Positions 1-12,005 are shown, counted from the stretch's first letter. The stretch is 64,000 bases of DNA from Bromus sterilis (GCA_950022295.1 OX465596.1:210831501-210895500), one strand, 5' to 3'. Notes: generated from the letters alone by a model not told the origin. A program made the numbers and translations.

Positions 1-284
1 AGGTCAAAGCCGTAGTTGAAGAAATGTGTAAAAATCAAAACGCTGTCTTCATGGAAAGTGACTCCAAGAAGCGGAAAGCTCCTCTTGAAGCCAAACCCTG
101 TGAAGCAAAGTCCTCTGACCCCTCACACAAGAAGAGAACCACCAAGAGGCGCAAAATGACTTTAGCCTCGGCTGCTGAGATGGATGATACACGAGATAAC
201 TTCTCGCCCCCGTTGGTTACCCCAAGTGGAAGGTGAGATGTAGATAGCAGCAAATTTCCCTTAGAAAAAATGCTAAGGTTGAGT
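1..284 (+). pseudogene. Accessory ORF of an old retroelement, left fragment
   Basis: An open frame enters from the left edge and encodes a very basic, Lys/Arg/Ser-rich stretch (KKRK at about 60-75 and KKRTTKRRK at about 130-165). An in-frame TGA at 234-236 interrupts it, after which the same frame continues to the Gypsy insertion point at 284. Removing the Gypsy element joins AGT (282-284) in frame to ATC (28209-28211), so this is the left part of the ORF continued at 28209-28227 and 29786-30739. The basic and Pro-rich beginning followed by a folded domain matches the accessory ORF layout seen inside the Copia element at 17.5-18.9 kb. The molecular function is unknown and the nuclear-targeting look is only an inference from composition. 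Confidence 0.6.
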
Positions 285-3200
285 TGTCAGGACCCGGAAT
301 ATGCGTATGTAATTCCAATGAAAACTCAATCACATGGAGAGCCGAGAGCCGTACCCACTTGTCTAAGCAGACAAGGCCAAGCACACAACACTCTCGGAAA
401 GCATCGTACGTGAGCGGCATCCCATCCAGGCCGGATGATCAACTGAGATGGGTCCTCATCGCCCGCTCACAAGTCTAAATGATTATGGGTGGCGAAATCC
501 CATACTCATAGAAAAGTCGCCTCAACCATGTTATTGATTGAATCATAACCCTTACATAAACAAACTCCAGCCCGATCACTTAGTCGGGGTCTAGGGAGGG
601 CTCGATCATACAACAAAGTGTGCATCGCGATGCCCCAAGCTGCGCACATCTGAGGGCCACTTGGTGTATAAAAGACCGCCAGCCAGATCACAACTAAGGT
701 CTCAAAAACCCATACTAAGACATGCATGTTATAAACATACACGCAGCACACATGCCTAGTATAAACAGCAGGTATCATCACATAACTCTACAAAGTGTAT
801 CTTTATTGACGTACACATAGAGCATGCAAAGATCACATGTCTGTGATCATCATTACATCATACAACGGAAGAAAATTAGGTCTGAGTACAGACAAGTTTA
901 ACAAAGGACTTAGAGAAGCCTTGTAAACATACATGCCCTTCCACGAGGGACCAGACTGCTGTTTGGAACTATACTAAAATAGTCAACATCGAGCTTCAGG
1001 AAGGTGTCTCCATCGGGGGCTGGGTTCTCATCTAAAACATAGAATAAGCAAACGTGAGTACAAAGTCGTACTCAGCAAGACTTACAGAACTATACTACTC
1101 ATGCTCAAGTTTCAAGGTAAAGGGAGGTGGGGTTTCATCATACAGAAGTGCCAGCTTTGACTTGGCTAGTCCTATACTACGAGTACCAGACTTGAGGTAA
1201 GAAGCGTACACGATTCCACTAACAAGTCTCCAACCAGTACACCACTATGGTTACTTCCTCGACTTCCCCACGAGGAAGCAAGCCATAGCACTCACGCTTA
1301 TCTTGTGAGTGTTAGAGTATCCATTCAAGTTGTCTAATAATCAAGCACAACTTTCCAAGTAGTCCCTTACCACGTACGCGGCTATTCGAATAGTTTTGTT
1401 AACCCTGCAGGGGTGTACTGCTACACACATGAAACCATCAGTTACCGTCGGGATCTCGTCACCCTTCAAGCGGGTGTCGGCGAGGATAATTTCCACAACT
1501 TTTACCTCACAGCCAATTCTAATCCAGGAATTAACCATCTGAGTTGCTCACCGTTCAAGAGTCCGGCCGGATATTCTTTTTCTATGCATATGCCAAATGG
1601 AAAGCCCGAACTAGTGACTCCTGGACTTGAACTAGGGTGCGTTATTAGGCTGAGCGGGGGTCCATGTGCCCAACATGTGGTAGTACTCTTCGTCTAGGAT
1701 CACCACACAAGAACTCGGGCTTAAGGCGGTGTTCAATGAGACAACCCACTGTGTACTCCTACACAGCCTCTCATCGTTCACCTTTGTTTAGGGTGGATTC
1801 ACCAACACGTTATCATCAGCACCATTATGAATATCCATCCCGACTGACAAACAATGTAACCTCATTGTATCACTAAGAAGCAATAAGAAGTAACAGTTGC
1901 AGGGGCCACATGCTCATCATTCAACTCCGATATCTGCTAGGATTGTGGTTTGCTTAATACGGTGACAAAATGATAGGTCATGCATCGGAATGGGTTCTAC
2001 TATGCGAAAGAACGTGTCTCGGTGATCTACTAAACATGCATAAGCGAGACTGAGAGGGAAGTAGGATTTTATAGACATGATCAATGGGGTTTGCTTGCAT
2101 TGCTGACGAGGTTCACACACGGTGTCTTCAACGAAGGGGGTGGCCTCCGATTCCGGCTCCACCTCTATTCGAGAAAACATCACAAACATTGCAATCAATA
2201 TAATGTACAATGCACAATCACATGATCAAGTTGTAGAACATGATGTACATGGTACTGATGTGTTGACAATTCCATTTAATTGAAGTGTATTGCAAAAGAA
2301 TTGCAAGTTCAAACTTCAAATTTGAATTCAAATTAAGCCATATGAAAACTTGCAACTGTTCACCCATTTTAAAATGGTCAAACATGAAAACAAATTGCAT
2401 AATCTTAATCCTTGCATTTTTCTGATCATTTTTCATAAAATATATGTTTAATTTGGAGTTAATATGAATCTCCTATGATTTATTGAAGTTTAATTGATTT
2501 TCTGTCTTTTTCTATAATTCTTTTAATTCAAATTCTAATTACTGCGTCACTGTGACGCACCGGTGACGTCAGGGGGCCTCTGACGGCTGGGTCCCACTGG
2601 TCAGTCACAGGGGGGGGGGTTAGTCTCTGAATTAACTTAAGTTAACAGGGGGGTTTAGGGGGCTGGGGCCCCACCTGTCAGTGGGGTTAGGGGGTAATTA
2701 GGGGGTGGTTAGGGGCCCTAATGGACGGCGGCTTGACGCCGGTGGCTCGGCCACGGCGGCGCTCGACGGAATCGGGTTCCCGGCCATGTGAGGGCACGGG
2801 GAAGGCACGGGCGTGTGCCCTGTGGTCTTGCGCGTCTTCTGGAGCACAAGGGGGACCTCGGGGGGCACGAGGCCACGACTGCTACAACAGAAGCGGCGGC
2901 CGGAGCACTGATGCGGAGGGGAACGGCAACGAGGCGACGGGGAGGAGCGCGGGAAGAGGGAAACTGACGAGGTGCTCACTGGGAGCGCGACGGTAGGAAC
3001 GGAGAGGACGGGGAGGGGCTGGCGGTGGAGTAATCCCTCGCCGGAGTTGCTGCGGCCGGCGGCAAAGGCGTGAAGCGGGCGTCGTATTCGGGGTGCCTCG
3101 GGATCGATTGATGACGCAGGTCGACGAAGTTGACGCCGGCGGAGCTTCTGGACACGTCGCCTGAGATGGAAGGGCCGGTGGCCGCGTCGAAGCACGGAGG

Positions 3201-3920
3201 CCGCTCTGGCTGGTCTCAGTGGTGCTCTAGAATGAGAGAGGGAGAGGAAGGGGGATGGACCTGGAAGGGGGGAAAGAAACGGGGGCGTTCAGGGCCTCCA
3301 CGGCGAGGGGAAAAGATCCTGGGGGAAGCAGGAGGTGGCCGGCTGCCGTGGCATGGCCACCATGCAGCTCCTAGCCTGCCTGGCGCGGGGTAGAAGACGA
3401 CCCTGCCCCTGGTGGGCTGGGCCGGCTTGCTGGCCAGGCTGGGCCACATGGGCCAGAAGCACAGGTAAGTTTCCTTTTCCTTTTAATTATGTTTTTCTTT
3501 TCTGTTATTTGTTTTGCTGTGCTAAAAAAATTAGCTAGGCATATTATTAAATTCTCCAAATTTTTATGTGGACTTGTAATGCATATAGCTAGCCACTTAC
3601 AAATTTTGGGCATTTTTAAAATTCAAATAATTTGAACTTTAATTCAAATAGGGTATTTATTTAATTTCCAAGCCCTTTTTGGAATATTTGAAAAATCTTG
3701 GTGTATGCAGTGGGACCCACTTCACTTTATATGTGAACATGCATATTTATAAGACTTTTCAAAAATACCAGAGGATTTTTTGGAAGCAATTTGTATCTGG
3801 CCTTTTGAATTAAATTCTATAGGGCTTTTCTTTTCCCCATTTGTCAATTTCTTTGGAAATTTCCACATGATGCAAAGGGGCACTCAAACCCTAGCACTTA
3901 CCCATGTTTGGGTTCTGACA
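285..3920 (-). repeat. 3' LTR of the Gypsy element (3636 bp)
   Basis: It begins TGTCAGGACCC on the + strand and ends GGTTCTGACA, and matches 8803-8980 plus 24618-28203 almost throughout. It is uninterrupted at the site where the other LTR contains the Copia element, so it serves as an internal empty-site control. It lacks an approximately 110-bp block present in the 5' LTR at about 25752-25860. A GC-rich block at 2690-3470 and long AT-rich flanks are typical of this LTR class. I see no gene in it: the ORFs in the GC-rich part have no recognisable domain. Confidence 0.95.
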
Positions 3921-5025
3921 ACTCGCCCCCACTCAAAAGAATCTCGTCCCGAGATTCAGAAGTTGTCGGGAGGAAGGAGGGGTACTCGGCACAGAGGTGG
4001 TCTTCTCTTTCCCATGTTGCTTCTTTCTCGGAGTGATGTGACCATTGCACTTTGAGGAACTTGATCTTCTGACGACGAGTAACACACTCTGCGGAATCAA
4101 GAATACGAATAGGGTACTCTCGATTAGAAAGGTCATCTTGGAGATCAAGCGTTTCATGGTCAACTTCACGGATGGGGTCCTTGAAGCAACGCCTGAGTTG
4201 TGACACATGGAATACATCATGTACTCGGGAAAGGTGCGGGGGTAGTTCAACTTGGTAGGCAACTTCTCCATGTTTAGCAAGAATGTGGAAAGGTCCAATG
4301 TAACATGGGGCCAACTTGCCTTTGATACCGAATCGTTGGGTTCCCTTCAGAGGAGTAACCCGAAGGTAGTCCTTCTCGTCCAGATTGTAGCTTTCTTGCC
4401 TATGATGACGATCATAGTAGCTTTTCTGACGAGACTGGGCGGCTTTCAATTGATCACGAACAATGCGAACTTCCTCTTCTTCTTCCTTGATCATATCCGG
4501 TCCAAAGCATTGTCTTTCACCGGTTTCTGACCAGTTTAGGGGTGTTCGACATCGTCGTCCATAGAGGTGTTCAAAAGGTGCCATGTTCAGACTAGATTGG
4601 AAACTATTGTTATAAGAAAATTCGCCAACTGGAAGAGACTTCTCCCAATTCTTTCCGAATGAGATAACACAAGCTCTGAGCATGTCTTCAAGAATTTGGT
4701 TAACCCTTTCAACTTGACCGCTAGACTGAGGATGGGAAGCTGTACTAAAGGAGAGATGAGTTCCCATAGCCTTTTGAAAGCTTCCCCAGAATCTAGAGGT
4801 GAAAAGCCTAACACGATCAAAATTGATTTCCAAAGGAACACCATGAAGAGACACAATTCTAGAGACATACAAGTCCGCTAACTGACTAGCAGTTATAGAC
4901 TCGCGAACTGGAAGGAAGTGAGCAACTTTGGGAAGACTATCAATGACAACAAAGATGGCATCATTTCCTTTCTCGGTTTTTGGAAGCCGGTGATGAAGTC
5001 CATACGGACTTTGTCCCATTTCCAC
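3898..5025 (-). pseudogene. Gypsy integrase core and C-terminal chromodomain-like region
   Basis: This 375-residue frame carries the retroviral integrase catalytic core. The acidic triad is visible at D29 (FVVIDSLPK), D70 (INFDRVRLF) and E106 (GQVERVN), with the classic D-35-E spacing. The core is followed by the GPF-type C-terminal region (IGPFHILAKHG, residues about 230-240) and a chromodomain-like tail around residues 300-350 (IRILDSAE, VQWSHHSEKEATWE). Chromodomains of this kind are known to steer integration to heterochromatin. The frame ends at a stop codon inside the 3' LTR, so the last seven or so residues are LTR-encoded. A one-base deletion near 4986 separates this frame from its own N-terminal part, so the protein is broken. 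Confidence 0.9.
3921..3934 (-). other. Polypurine tract of the Gypsy element
   Basis: Directly inside the 3' LTR the - strand reads GAGTGGGGGCGAGT, a purine-rich run in the position expected for plus-strand primer generation. The last codons of the integrase frame run through it into the LTR. Confidence 0.75.
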
Positions 5026-5550
5026 TCGGTACCAGCAGGTCTTTGGTGTTCTGCCTTAATGCGACGACAAACATCACATTCGACAACATACTGAGCAATT
5101 TTTGGTTTCATCCTAGTCCACAAAAATCTCTAGCGTAGGTCCCGGTACATCTTTGTGCTACCAGGATGAATCGAAAGGGGTGTGTCATGGGCCTCCTTAA
5201 GAATTAGCCTCCTAAGATTGTGTTTTCATGGTACAATCAATCGAGTGCCAAAGAAAACAACACCTTGATCATTTATGGAGAAAAATTTAGCAACTCCGCT
5301 AGCAATGTTCTTCTTCATCTCTCCAATACCACTATCACGTTTCTGGGCGGCTATGATTTTTATCCTCAAGGGTTGGTTTCTCCACAAGGGTAGAAAGATA
5401 ACCATGAAGGACAATCTCAAGATTGAGTTTTCTAAATTCCTCATGAAGAAGTGGTTGATACTGTTGTAACATGACGTTGTTACAATACGACTTACGACTT
5501 AGTGCATCAGCCATGACATTGGCTTTGCCTGGGGTGTAAGAAATTCCTAA
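4893..5550 (-). pseudogene. Gypsy RNase H/integrase connection and zinc-binding (HHCC) remnant
   Basis: Several short - strand frames cover the end of RNase H and the N-terminal integrase domain. The zinc-binding cysteines are visible as CDVCRRIKAEHQR in the 4893-5123 frame, followed by EWKWDKVRMDF. A short deletion has removed residues between that motif and the tryptophan-rich WKWDKV segment. The frame changes near 4986 into the integrase core. At least three breaks occur here (stop near 5552, frame changes around 5226 and 4986), so nothing translatable as a whole remains. Confidence 0.75.
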
Positions 5551-6216
5551 CTAATAATCTTTTATCAACTCTATCCAGCGACTTTGCCTGAGATTAAGAT
5601 CTGGCTGGGTGAATATGTATTTGAGGCTTTGGTGGTCGGAATAGATCTCACAACGATTACCAAGGAGGTAATGTCGCCAAGTTTTCAGGGCATGAACTAC
5701 GGCGGCGAGTTCAAGATCATGGGTAGGATAGTTCTCTTCATGTGGACGCAACTGGCGTGAAGCATAAGATACCACATGTCTATCTTGCATAAGTATGCAT
5801 CCTAACCCTTGCCGTGAAGCGTCACAATAGATCTCGAAATCCCTTTTGGTGTCTGGAGGTGCATGTACGGGTGCAGAAGTCAATCTTCTTTTTAGCTCTT
5901 GAAATTTCTTATATATCTTGAGGAGTTCCGTCAGAGGCTTTGCAACTTTGGAGAAATTCTCAACGAAGTGGCGGCAATAGCTTGCTAGGCCAAGAAAACT
6001 CCTAACTTGCTTAACCGATTCAGGTGCAGTCCAGTCAAGGACGACCTGAACTCTCTCGGGATTGATAGCAATGCCTTTCGCAGAAATCACGTGGCCTAAG
6101 TAGGTCACTTCTGGTAGCCAAAATTCGCACTTGGAGAACTTGGCATAAAGGAGATGCTCTCGAAGTTTCATCAATACCAACCTAAGATTTTCTGCGTGCT
6201 CTTCTTCATTCTTCAC
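5551..6216 (-). pseudogene. Gypsy reverse transcriptase end and RNase H
   Basis: The 221-residue frame follows the RT catalytic motif directly and in the same frame, separated only by a premature TAA at 6217-6219. It contains the RT connection (FLGLASYCRHFVENF) and an RNase H domain with its acidic residues in place: FEIYCDASRQG, HDLELAAVVHAL and EIYSDHQSLKYIF. These carry the D, E and D used for metal binding. The domain would degrade the RNA strand of the RNA-DNA hybrid during reverse transcription. It ends at an in-frame TAG at 5551-5553. Confidence 0.9.
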
Positions 6217-7572
6217 TTAGATGAGAATGTCATCAAGATAAACTACAACAAATTTATCTAGATACTCCATGAAGATTGAATTCATCAAGCGCGAGAATGT
6301 GGCGGGGGCATTGGTTAAACCGAAGGACATGACGTTGTACTCGTAAAGACCATAACGAGTAGTGAAAGCCGTTTTTGGAATGTCCTCGTTCCTAATTTTG
6401 ATTTGATGATAGCCTAATCTCAAATCCATCTTGGAGAAGACAGAGGATCCAGCAAGTTGATCATAAAGATCATTGATCCTGGGAAATGGGTACTTGTTCT
6501 TTATCGTCGCTAGATTTAGCGGGCGATAGTCTACGTAGATCCTTTTTGTTCCATCTTTGTTCGTTACGAACAGAACGGGGCAACCCCATGTCGATGAGCT
6601 AGGGCGGATGAAGCCTTTTGCCAATGAAGCATCCAGTTGGGTTTTTAGCTCAGCTAACTCATGTGAGGCCATTCTATATCGGCGTTTGGAAATTGGGGTT
6701 GTGCCTGGTATAAGATCCACTATGAATTCTACACATCTGTCGGGTGGCATGCCCGGTAGCTCTTCAGGAAAGACATCCGGGAAGTCACAAACCACCAGAA
6801 TATCTTCAAGGTCAGGAAGGAGAAGCACATTCAAAGTATGCATCTGGATTCTAGAGCTTTGTGATGTGTATTCAATTTTCTGGCCTGAAGGGTCGGTGAG
6901 TTTAACTGACTTGGATTTACAATCAAGGAAAGCATTCTGTCTTGATAACCAATCCATTCCTAGGATAACATCAATGTCTGAAGACTTGAGGGCTATAAGA
7001 GAAGCAAGGAATACTGAACCCTCAATTGCAATTTGATTACCATGGCTTACTCTATTAGTTTGCCACTTTGAACCAGGAGTTTGGATGATCATTGGAGGAA
7101 ACATTTCTTCAAAGGGGAACTCATGACGAAGTGCATATCTCTCCGACATGAATGAATGAGAAGCTCTTGGATCGAAAAGAACGGAGCCGGGAACATGATT
7201 GACTGGGAGTGTGCCAAGAATGACGTCAGAAGTTTCAATAGCTTTCTCAACTGAGATTTGGTTCACACAACCACTACTAGTGGCTGAAGGCTTTGCTTTC
7301 AAGGGTTTGAAGGTGGATTTCCTTGAAGGCTTACGTCGAGAAGGACGTGGTGTCATCAAAACCTGAGGGCACTGACGGAGGTAATGGCCTGGCAGACCAC
7401 ACTTGAAACACACCCTGCCTGAATTGCTGGGGGCAGGATTACTTGATTGCACACCATCATTACTGGGAGGAACAATGTGTTGAGGTGGATGGCATATATT
7501 GGATGGTGGCCTCTGAAGAAGTTTTTGAGGTATGGCACTAGTGGGAACCAATATTCGGCGTTTCTGAGGGGC
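6217..7572 (-). pseudogene. Gypsy zinc knuckle, protease and reverse transcriptase
   Basis: In order this frame holds a CCHC nucleocapsid knuckle (CFKCGLPGHYLRQCP, about 7366-7410), an aspartic protease and the reverse transcriptase core. The protease active site reads DPRASHSF where Asp-Ser-Gly-Ala is usual, so the Asp is kept but the neighbouring residues are changed. The RT shows its first catalytic Asp in FSKMDLRLGYHQI and the second motif in VVYLDDILI. It is bounded on the N-terminal side by an in-frame TAA (7573-7575) and on the C-terminal side by an in-frame TAA (6217-6219). Both are point nonsense changes rather than frameshifts, so the ancestral product was a single gag-pol polyprotein. 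Confidence 0.9.
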
Positions 7573-8328
7573 TTAACTTGAAGAAGAAGAAAGCTCAAGA
7601 GCATGCTTGCGAGACTCTTCGAACACTTCATTGCAATGCTCAACTCTGAAGGATCTGTTGACTAAATCCTCAAAGGTGGTAAATTCGATGAGGTTTATGT
7701 CATGGAGAAGGATAGGGCTAAGTACCTTACGGAACCTTGACTGCTTTCTGGCATTGGTGGTGATCTCATCTTGGGCATAACGAGCAAAACGGTTGAACTT
7801 TCTCACATACTCATGGATGGACATCTCTCCTTGAGTCAAATTGCAGAACTCTTCCTTCTTGCGCTCCATTAACTCATCTAGAAGGTGGTACCCTCGAAAA
7901 GCATCACAGAACTCCTGCCAAGTCACTACGTGACCATCAGGCTGCATTGCAACATAGTTCTCCCACCATTCAGTAGGAGCACCTTCCAGAAAGTATGTCG
8001 CGAATATAACTCGATCATTGAGAGCAACATGTGTCGTGCCAATCTTACGCTCGATGGAACGGTGCCAATCATCAGCTTCAAGGGGCTCAGAAGAACATTG
8101 GAATACTGGTGGCTTGAGGAGGATGAAATCCTGAATGCTCACAACCACATTACGCTGACGAGCGGTATTTTGCTCGATGAGCTCCAGAATGCGTTTTTGA
8201 TCACGTCGATTCCGCTCAGCTTCCATCATGATTTCCGCCGCAGAAGGCGGTGGTGGAGGTTCATCATTACTTCGATTCTGATCACGGTCTCGATTCCGAC
8301 GAACAGCACTACGAGTTCCACCTGACAT
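7573..8328 (-). pseudogene. Gypsy gag (capsid) region
   Basis: The 251-residue frame starts at MSGGTRS and contains the retrotransposon gag capsid signature. Recognisable parts are the DWHRSIERK segment, the ATYFLEGAPTEWWENY segment, and QGEMSIHEYVRKFNRFARYA, the typical Retrotrans_gag core. Capsid proteins package the element RNA in cytoplasmic particles. The frame stops at TAA 7573-7575 just before the zinc knuckle, which lies in the same frame. The start is chosen as the first ATG after the primer site and leader. Confidence 0.9.
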
Positions 8329-8802
8329 CCTGTGTGATAAAAATAAACAATCAGAGCAGGTTTTACGATGGAATCAAAGATAAGAGGACATGACTAGAAG
8401 AAAAGATTGTAATGCAACGGGCAAATATTCCTAGAAACACAGAATAATTCGGACAGCATAACGGCTACACCGGAATGGAAAATGAAACAACCTTGAGGAG
8501 ATTGGACAGAACTTCCCCAAGGAACTCAACAACACGATGACTCTAGACAACCGAACACAACTTTCCTATGGCTACAAGGAAGCAAACAACGAGATATTCT
8601 AGTAGACATAGATGAGCCTAGTCCTATCTTCCCGTAGAAAAGATGAGGGTGACTCAGAACTCAGATCGATGAGCGTCAGGAGAAAAAGAAGCCTTACGTT
8701 GTTACCATTATACCCAAGTAACTATATAACAATAGAATGCTAGACTCGACTTCGACCAAGGGTTGAATAAACCTACAGACAGTCCTGCTCTGATACCAAG
8801 TC
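8329..8802 (-). other. Gypsy untranslated leader with primer binding site
   Basis: This stretch between the 5' LTR and gag has no coding potential that I recognise. The primer binding site is at 8786-8798: on the - strand it reads TGGTATCAGAGCA, complementary to the 3' end of initiator methionine tRNA and 4 bases from the LTR end. The rest is the 5' untranslated leader. Confidence 0.85.
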
Positions 8803-8980
8803 TGTCGGGACTCGAAATATGCGTATGTAATTCCAATCACAACTCAATCACATGGCGAGCCGAGAGCCGTACCCACTTGTCTAAGAAGACAAGGCCAAGC
8901 ACAGAACACTCTCGGAAAGCATCGTACGTGAGTGGCATCCCATCCAGGTCGGATGATCAACTCAGATGGGTCCTCATCGC
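8803..8980 (-). repeat. 5' LTR of the Gypsy element, inner portion
   Basis: The first 178 bp of the LTR copy, starting TGTCGGGACTC, match 285-462 closely. It is cut at 8980 by the Copia insertion and the last five bases ATCGC (8976-8980) are the target duplication. Confidence 0.93.
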
Positions 8981-9305
8981 TGATAGGGCATGTTTTCCCT
9001 TGATTGGTTTTAGTGATTGATGACAATACTTTTGCGGACTAACCGGGTGCGATGAGCTTTTCAGATAATTACGTTAATGGCACAAGACGGTTGTTTCCCC
9101 TCGCTGTATGAAGCGTGAAGACGGAGTTTTTCTTTCGATCTCCTTTTTGGTATTTGAGTTGTAGGAAAACCGTACTATGAAGAGGGGATCCTCTTTGGAA
9201 ATGGTGGGTGGAATCATCACACGGCCTCACTTTCTGCACCCACATATTTCTGTTGCGTCGTGGAGGTGGGGGAACGTTTAGGTTGTGGCTCACTGGCTCT
9301 ACCAG

Positions 9306-9600
9306 GGCGGTAGTACCGCTCCGCGGTAGTACCGTGGACCAGTACCGCGTCCACTACCGGATTCCCACTGGACTTTGCGGTAGTGGGGGCAGCACTGGTG
9401 CTCGGTAGTACCGTGGAGCGGTAGTACCGCTGAGCGGTAATACCATGGACCAGTACCGCATCCACTTCCGGATTCCCACTGGACTTTGCGCTAATGGGGG
9501 CGGCACTTGGGCTCGGTATTACCGTGGAGCGGTAGTACCGCTCTCGGTACGGTAGTACCGCAGCGCAGTAGTACCACTTCTGAAGCGGTACTACCGTGGT
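9306..9600 (+). repeat. Array of near-palindromic GCGGTAGTACCGC units in the Copia LTR
   Basis: Many copies of CGGTAGTACCG and its complement CGGTACTACCG occur, separated by longer partial repeats. Each unit is self-complementary except for the central base, so the region can fold extensively. The same motif recurs at 16877-16950, 17313-17402 and 23532-23850. It lies immediately upstream of the TATA box, a plausible position for a transcription control region (inference). Confidence 0.85.
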
Positions 9601-9634
9601 TGGTGGGCTGCCAACGGCTGCATTTAAGACCACC

Positions 9635-9641
9635 TATAAAA
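9635..9641 (+). promoter_or_regulatory. TATA box of the Copia 5' LTR
   Basis: TATAAAA within CACCTATAAAAGGGGG stands upstream of a pyrimidine-rich CTTCTTCCCCATTGAGACTCACC stretch that looks like the start region. The matching site in the 3' LTR at 23886-23892 has changed to TATAAAC. Confidence 0.75.
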
Positions 9642-10361
9642 GGGGGTCTTCTTCCCCATTGAGACTCACCTCATTTATTGCTCTCACCTGCATTGACGCC
9701 CAAGCTCCATTATTTCCTGATCTCCCTCCCTAGCCATCAAAACTTGTTGATTCTCTAGAGTTTGGAAGAGGAGGCCCCGATCTACACTTCCACCAAAGGA
9801 TATTTGATTCCCCCCACTAATCCCGTGTGGATCTTGTTCCTCTTGGGTGCGTTGATTCCCTAGACGGAAGCGGTCACCTCGAAGCCACATTCCATTGTGG
9901 TGAAGCTTCGTGGTTTTGTTGGGAGCCTCCAATTAAGTTGTGGAGTTTCCCCCAACCTTGTTTGAAAAGGTTTGGTTTCCACCTTCAAGGCCGCCTCGTA
10001 GTGGATCACGGCATCTTACATTGGTAAGAGAGTGAGGAGAAATAGGGTGGCCCTCGTTGGCTTTGTGTGAGAATTATGCTCCTCACCCTCTCCAAAAGGA
10101 GACGTACTTCTCGAAAGAGAAGGAACTTCAGAAACATATCCTTGTCTCCAGTAGTCCCCTTTAACTTTACTTTGTGCAAGTTACTTTCCATGCTTATTTA
10201 TTGCTTGCTTGTTATATCATAGTTGTTGGCATATAGGTTGCTCACATAGTTGCATATCTAGACAATCTATATTCCTTGTTGAGCCTAAATTGTTAAGAAA
10301 AGTTTAAAAAGTGTTAGTCTCCTATTGACCCCCCCCTAGTCGACATTCCGATCCTTTCAAT

Positions 10362-10374
10362 TGGTATCAGAGAC
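10362..10374 (+). other. Copia primer binding site (initiator Met tRNA type)
   Basis: TGGTATCAGAGAC lies two bases after the end of the 5' LTR, the standard primer site complementary to the 3' end of initiator Met tRNA. Confidence 0.92.
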
Positions 10375-10409
10375 TTGTGTCTTACTAAGGGATTTACCGC
10401 CTTAAGAGG

Positions 10410-11998
10410 ATGTCGCAAGAGGATAAACCAAAAGAGGTTGAGGTTCCGGGAGCTACTTCGAACCATCCCCTCTTGGAAAGGGTTACGAGTACCGAGGGCT
10501 TCACGAATGCGTTCGCGAAGGATGATTCGTCATCTATCTCTTGACATGAGTACAATGAAGGCATGTCCGCCATTAAGGCGCACATGAATAAAGTCACCGA
10601 CATGCTTGGTAGCCTCATGTCAAGAATGCCCTCAGAGAGCAACCCCACCATCATCCCCAACATTCCAACGTTGGGTGGAGGCGATGTCATCTCCCAACCT
10701 AGTGATGATGGTAGGAATGATAGCCGATCCATTCCTCGTTCAGGGAATGGATCGGGTATTCAATCCACGGTGGCTCCTCCCGTTACCTATAACTCAGTTC
10801 CTCTTCCCGAGCCTCATTTTTCGCATGCAGGCACTATTCCCATCCTTAACAAAGATGCTTATCCGGTTTGGGATCATCGCATGAAGAGACATTTGAAGGG
10901 GTCCTCCGTGGAACTGTGGTGCATCGTTGAGGAGGGATTCAATCCTCGTGACCTCCACAACATGAACCCAAGAGAATATCGGGACAACACCATCAAAAGT
11001 CATGCTATGCTTGTGTAGGAAATGGGTTGAAGGAAGAGTAATAATATCTTGTTCTAAAGTGTGAAACGGCCAAAGAGATGTGGGATATTCTTGAGAGGAC
11101 TCTCATGGGAAGCACTAGCATACGGTGCTCAAAGTTTGACAAGATTCAAGATCAAGCCGATCACTTTGTCAGGAATGAAGGGGAATCTTCCGAGGATTTT
11201 CATCAAAGGTTGGTGGCTCTCGCCAACTCCATGACGGACCACGGGAGCATGGACACCGATGACGGATGGATAAAGAGAAAGTTCATCACGGCTATGCTCC
11301 TACACAAGAAGCATATCACCAAGGTCATTCGTCAAAGGCCCGGCTTTCGTGAGTTGAGTTCAAACCAAGTCTTGGATGAGTTCGTTGCCATGGAAATCTT
11401 GGACTCCACGGCCGAGTTAAAATTGGCTCGCCAAAGTGGCTCCAAGATGTCATCTCTCGCCTTGAAGGCCAAGGAGGTTCAAGTTGAGGAAGATGAAGAT
11501 GAAGAGGATGTGGGTTCGGAAGACACCAAGTATGCTTACAATGAGCACATTCCTCTAGCCTCAAGACAATTTTGGGGCAACAAGAAGAACTTCAAGTCCA
11601 ACACAAGTAGCTTCAAGCCAAAGGGCCGAAGAATAAGGACTTGCTTCAATTGTGGCAATGTGAGTCATTTTGTTGCGGAGCGTCCATATGAGAAAAGAGA
11701 AAACCATGGTGGAAAGATCATCCGTAAGGACAAGAACAAGCCACCATTGAACAAGACCTTTGTGAAGAAGAAGCCACAACGTGTGTTGGTGGCTCAAGAA
11801 GAATACTATTCCGATGATGAGGAGGATGAAGAAAGTGGTGAGATTGTGGCAACCGCCACCGTTGCTATCGCCATTGAATCCCCCTCATCAACGTCTCTCT
11901 TCAACTCCCCATACGAGAACCCTCACATCATCCACAAGTGTCTTATGGCCAAGACTACCTCGGTAACTCCTCACTCTAAACCGTTTACCCCCCACTAA
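10410..11998 (+). pseudogene. Copia gag with degraded zinc knuckle
   Basis: Translation from ATG 10410 (MSQEDKPKE) meets a TGA at 10542-10544, continues in frame to a TAG at 11016-11018, and then shifts frame to 11078-11998. The second part has the UBN2/gag-polypeptide look (MWDILERTLMGSTSI, SSEDFHQRLVALANSM) and an acidic run (EEDEDEEDVGSED). The nucleocapsid knuckle reads CFNCGNVSHFVAERP: the first Cys, second Cys and His are present but the fourth zinc ligand is Arg (CGT). This region would encode the particle-forming RNA-binding protein. With two stops, one frameshift and a lost ligand it is inactive. Confidence 0.88.
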
Positions 11999-12005
11999 CC
12001 CTTCA

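Larger units (their letters stand above)
8981..10359 (+). repeat. 5' LTR of the Copia element (1379 bp)
   Basis: It starts TGATAGGG and ends TTTCA. The 3' copy is 19402-19445 plus 23246-24612. It contains a cluster of GCGGTAGTACCGC-type repeats (9306-9600), a TATA box (9635-9641) and the presumed transcript start shortly after. No gene is present. Confidence 0.95.

Noticed and set aside
9217..9633. 138-residue - strand ORF across the GCGGTAGTACCGC array, and 23516-23874 counterparts
   Set aside because: It merely translates the tandem repeats (TTAERYYR-like units); no independent evidence of coding.
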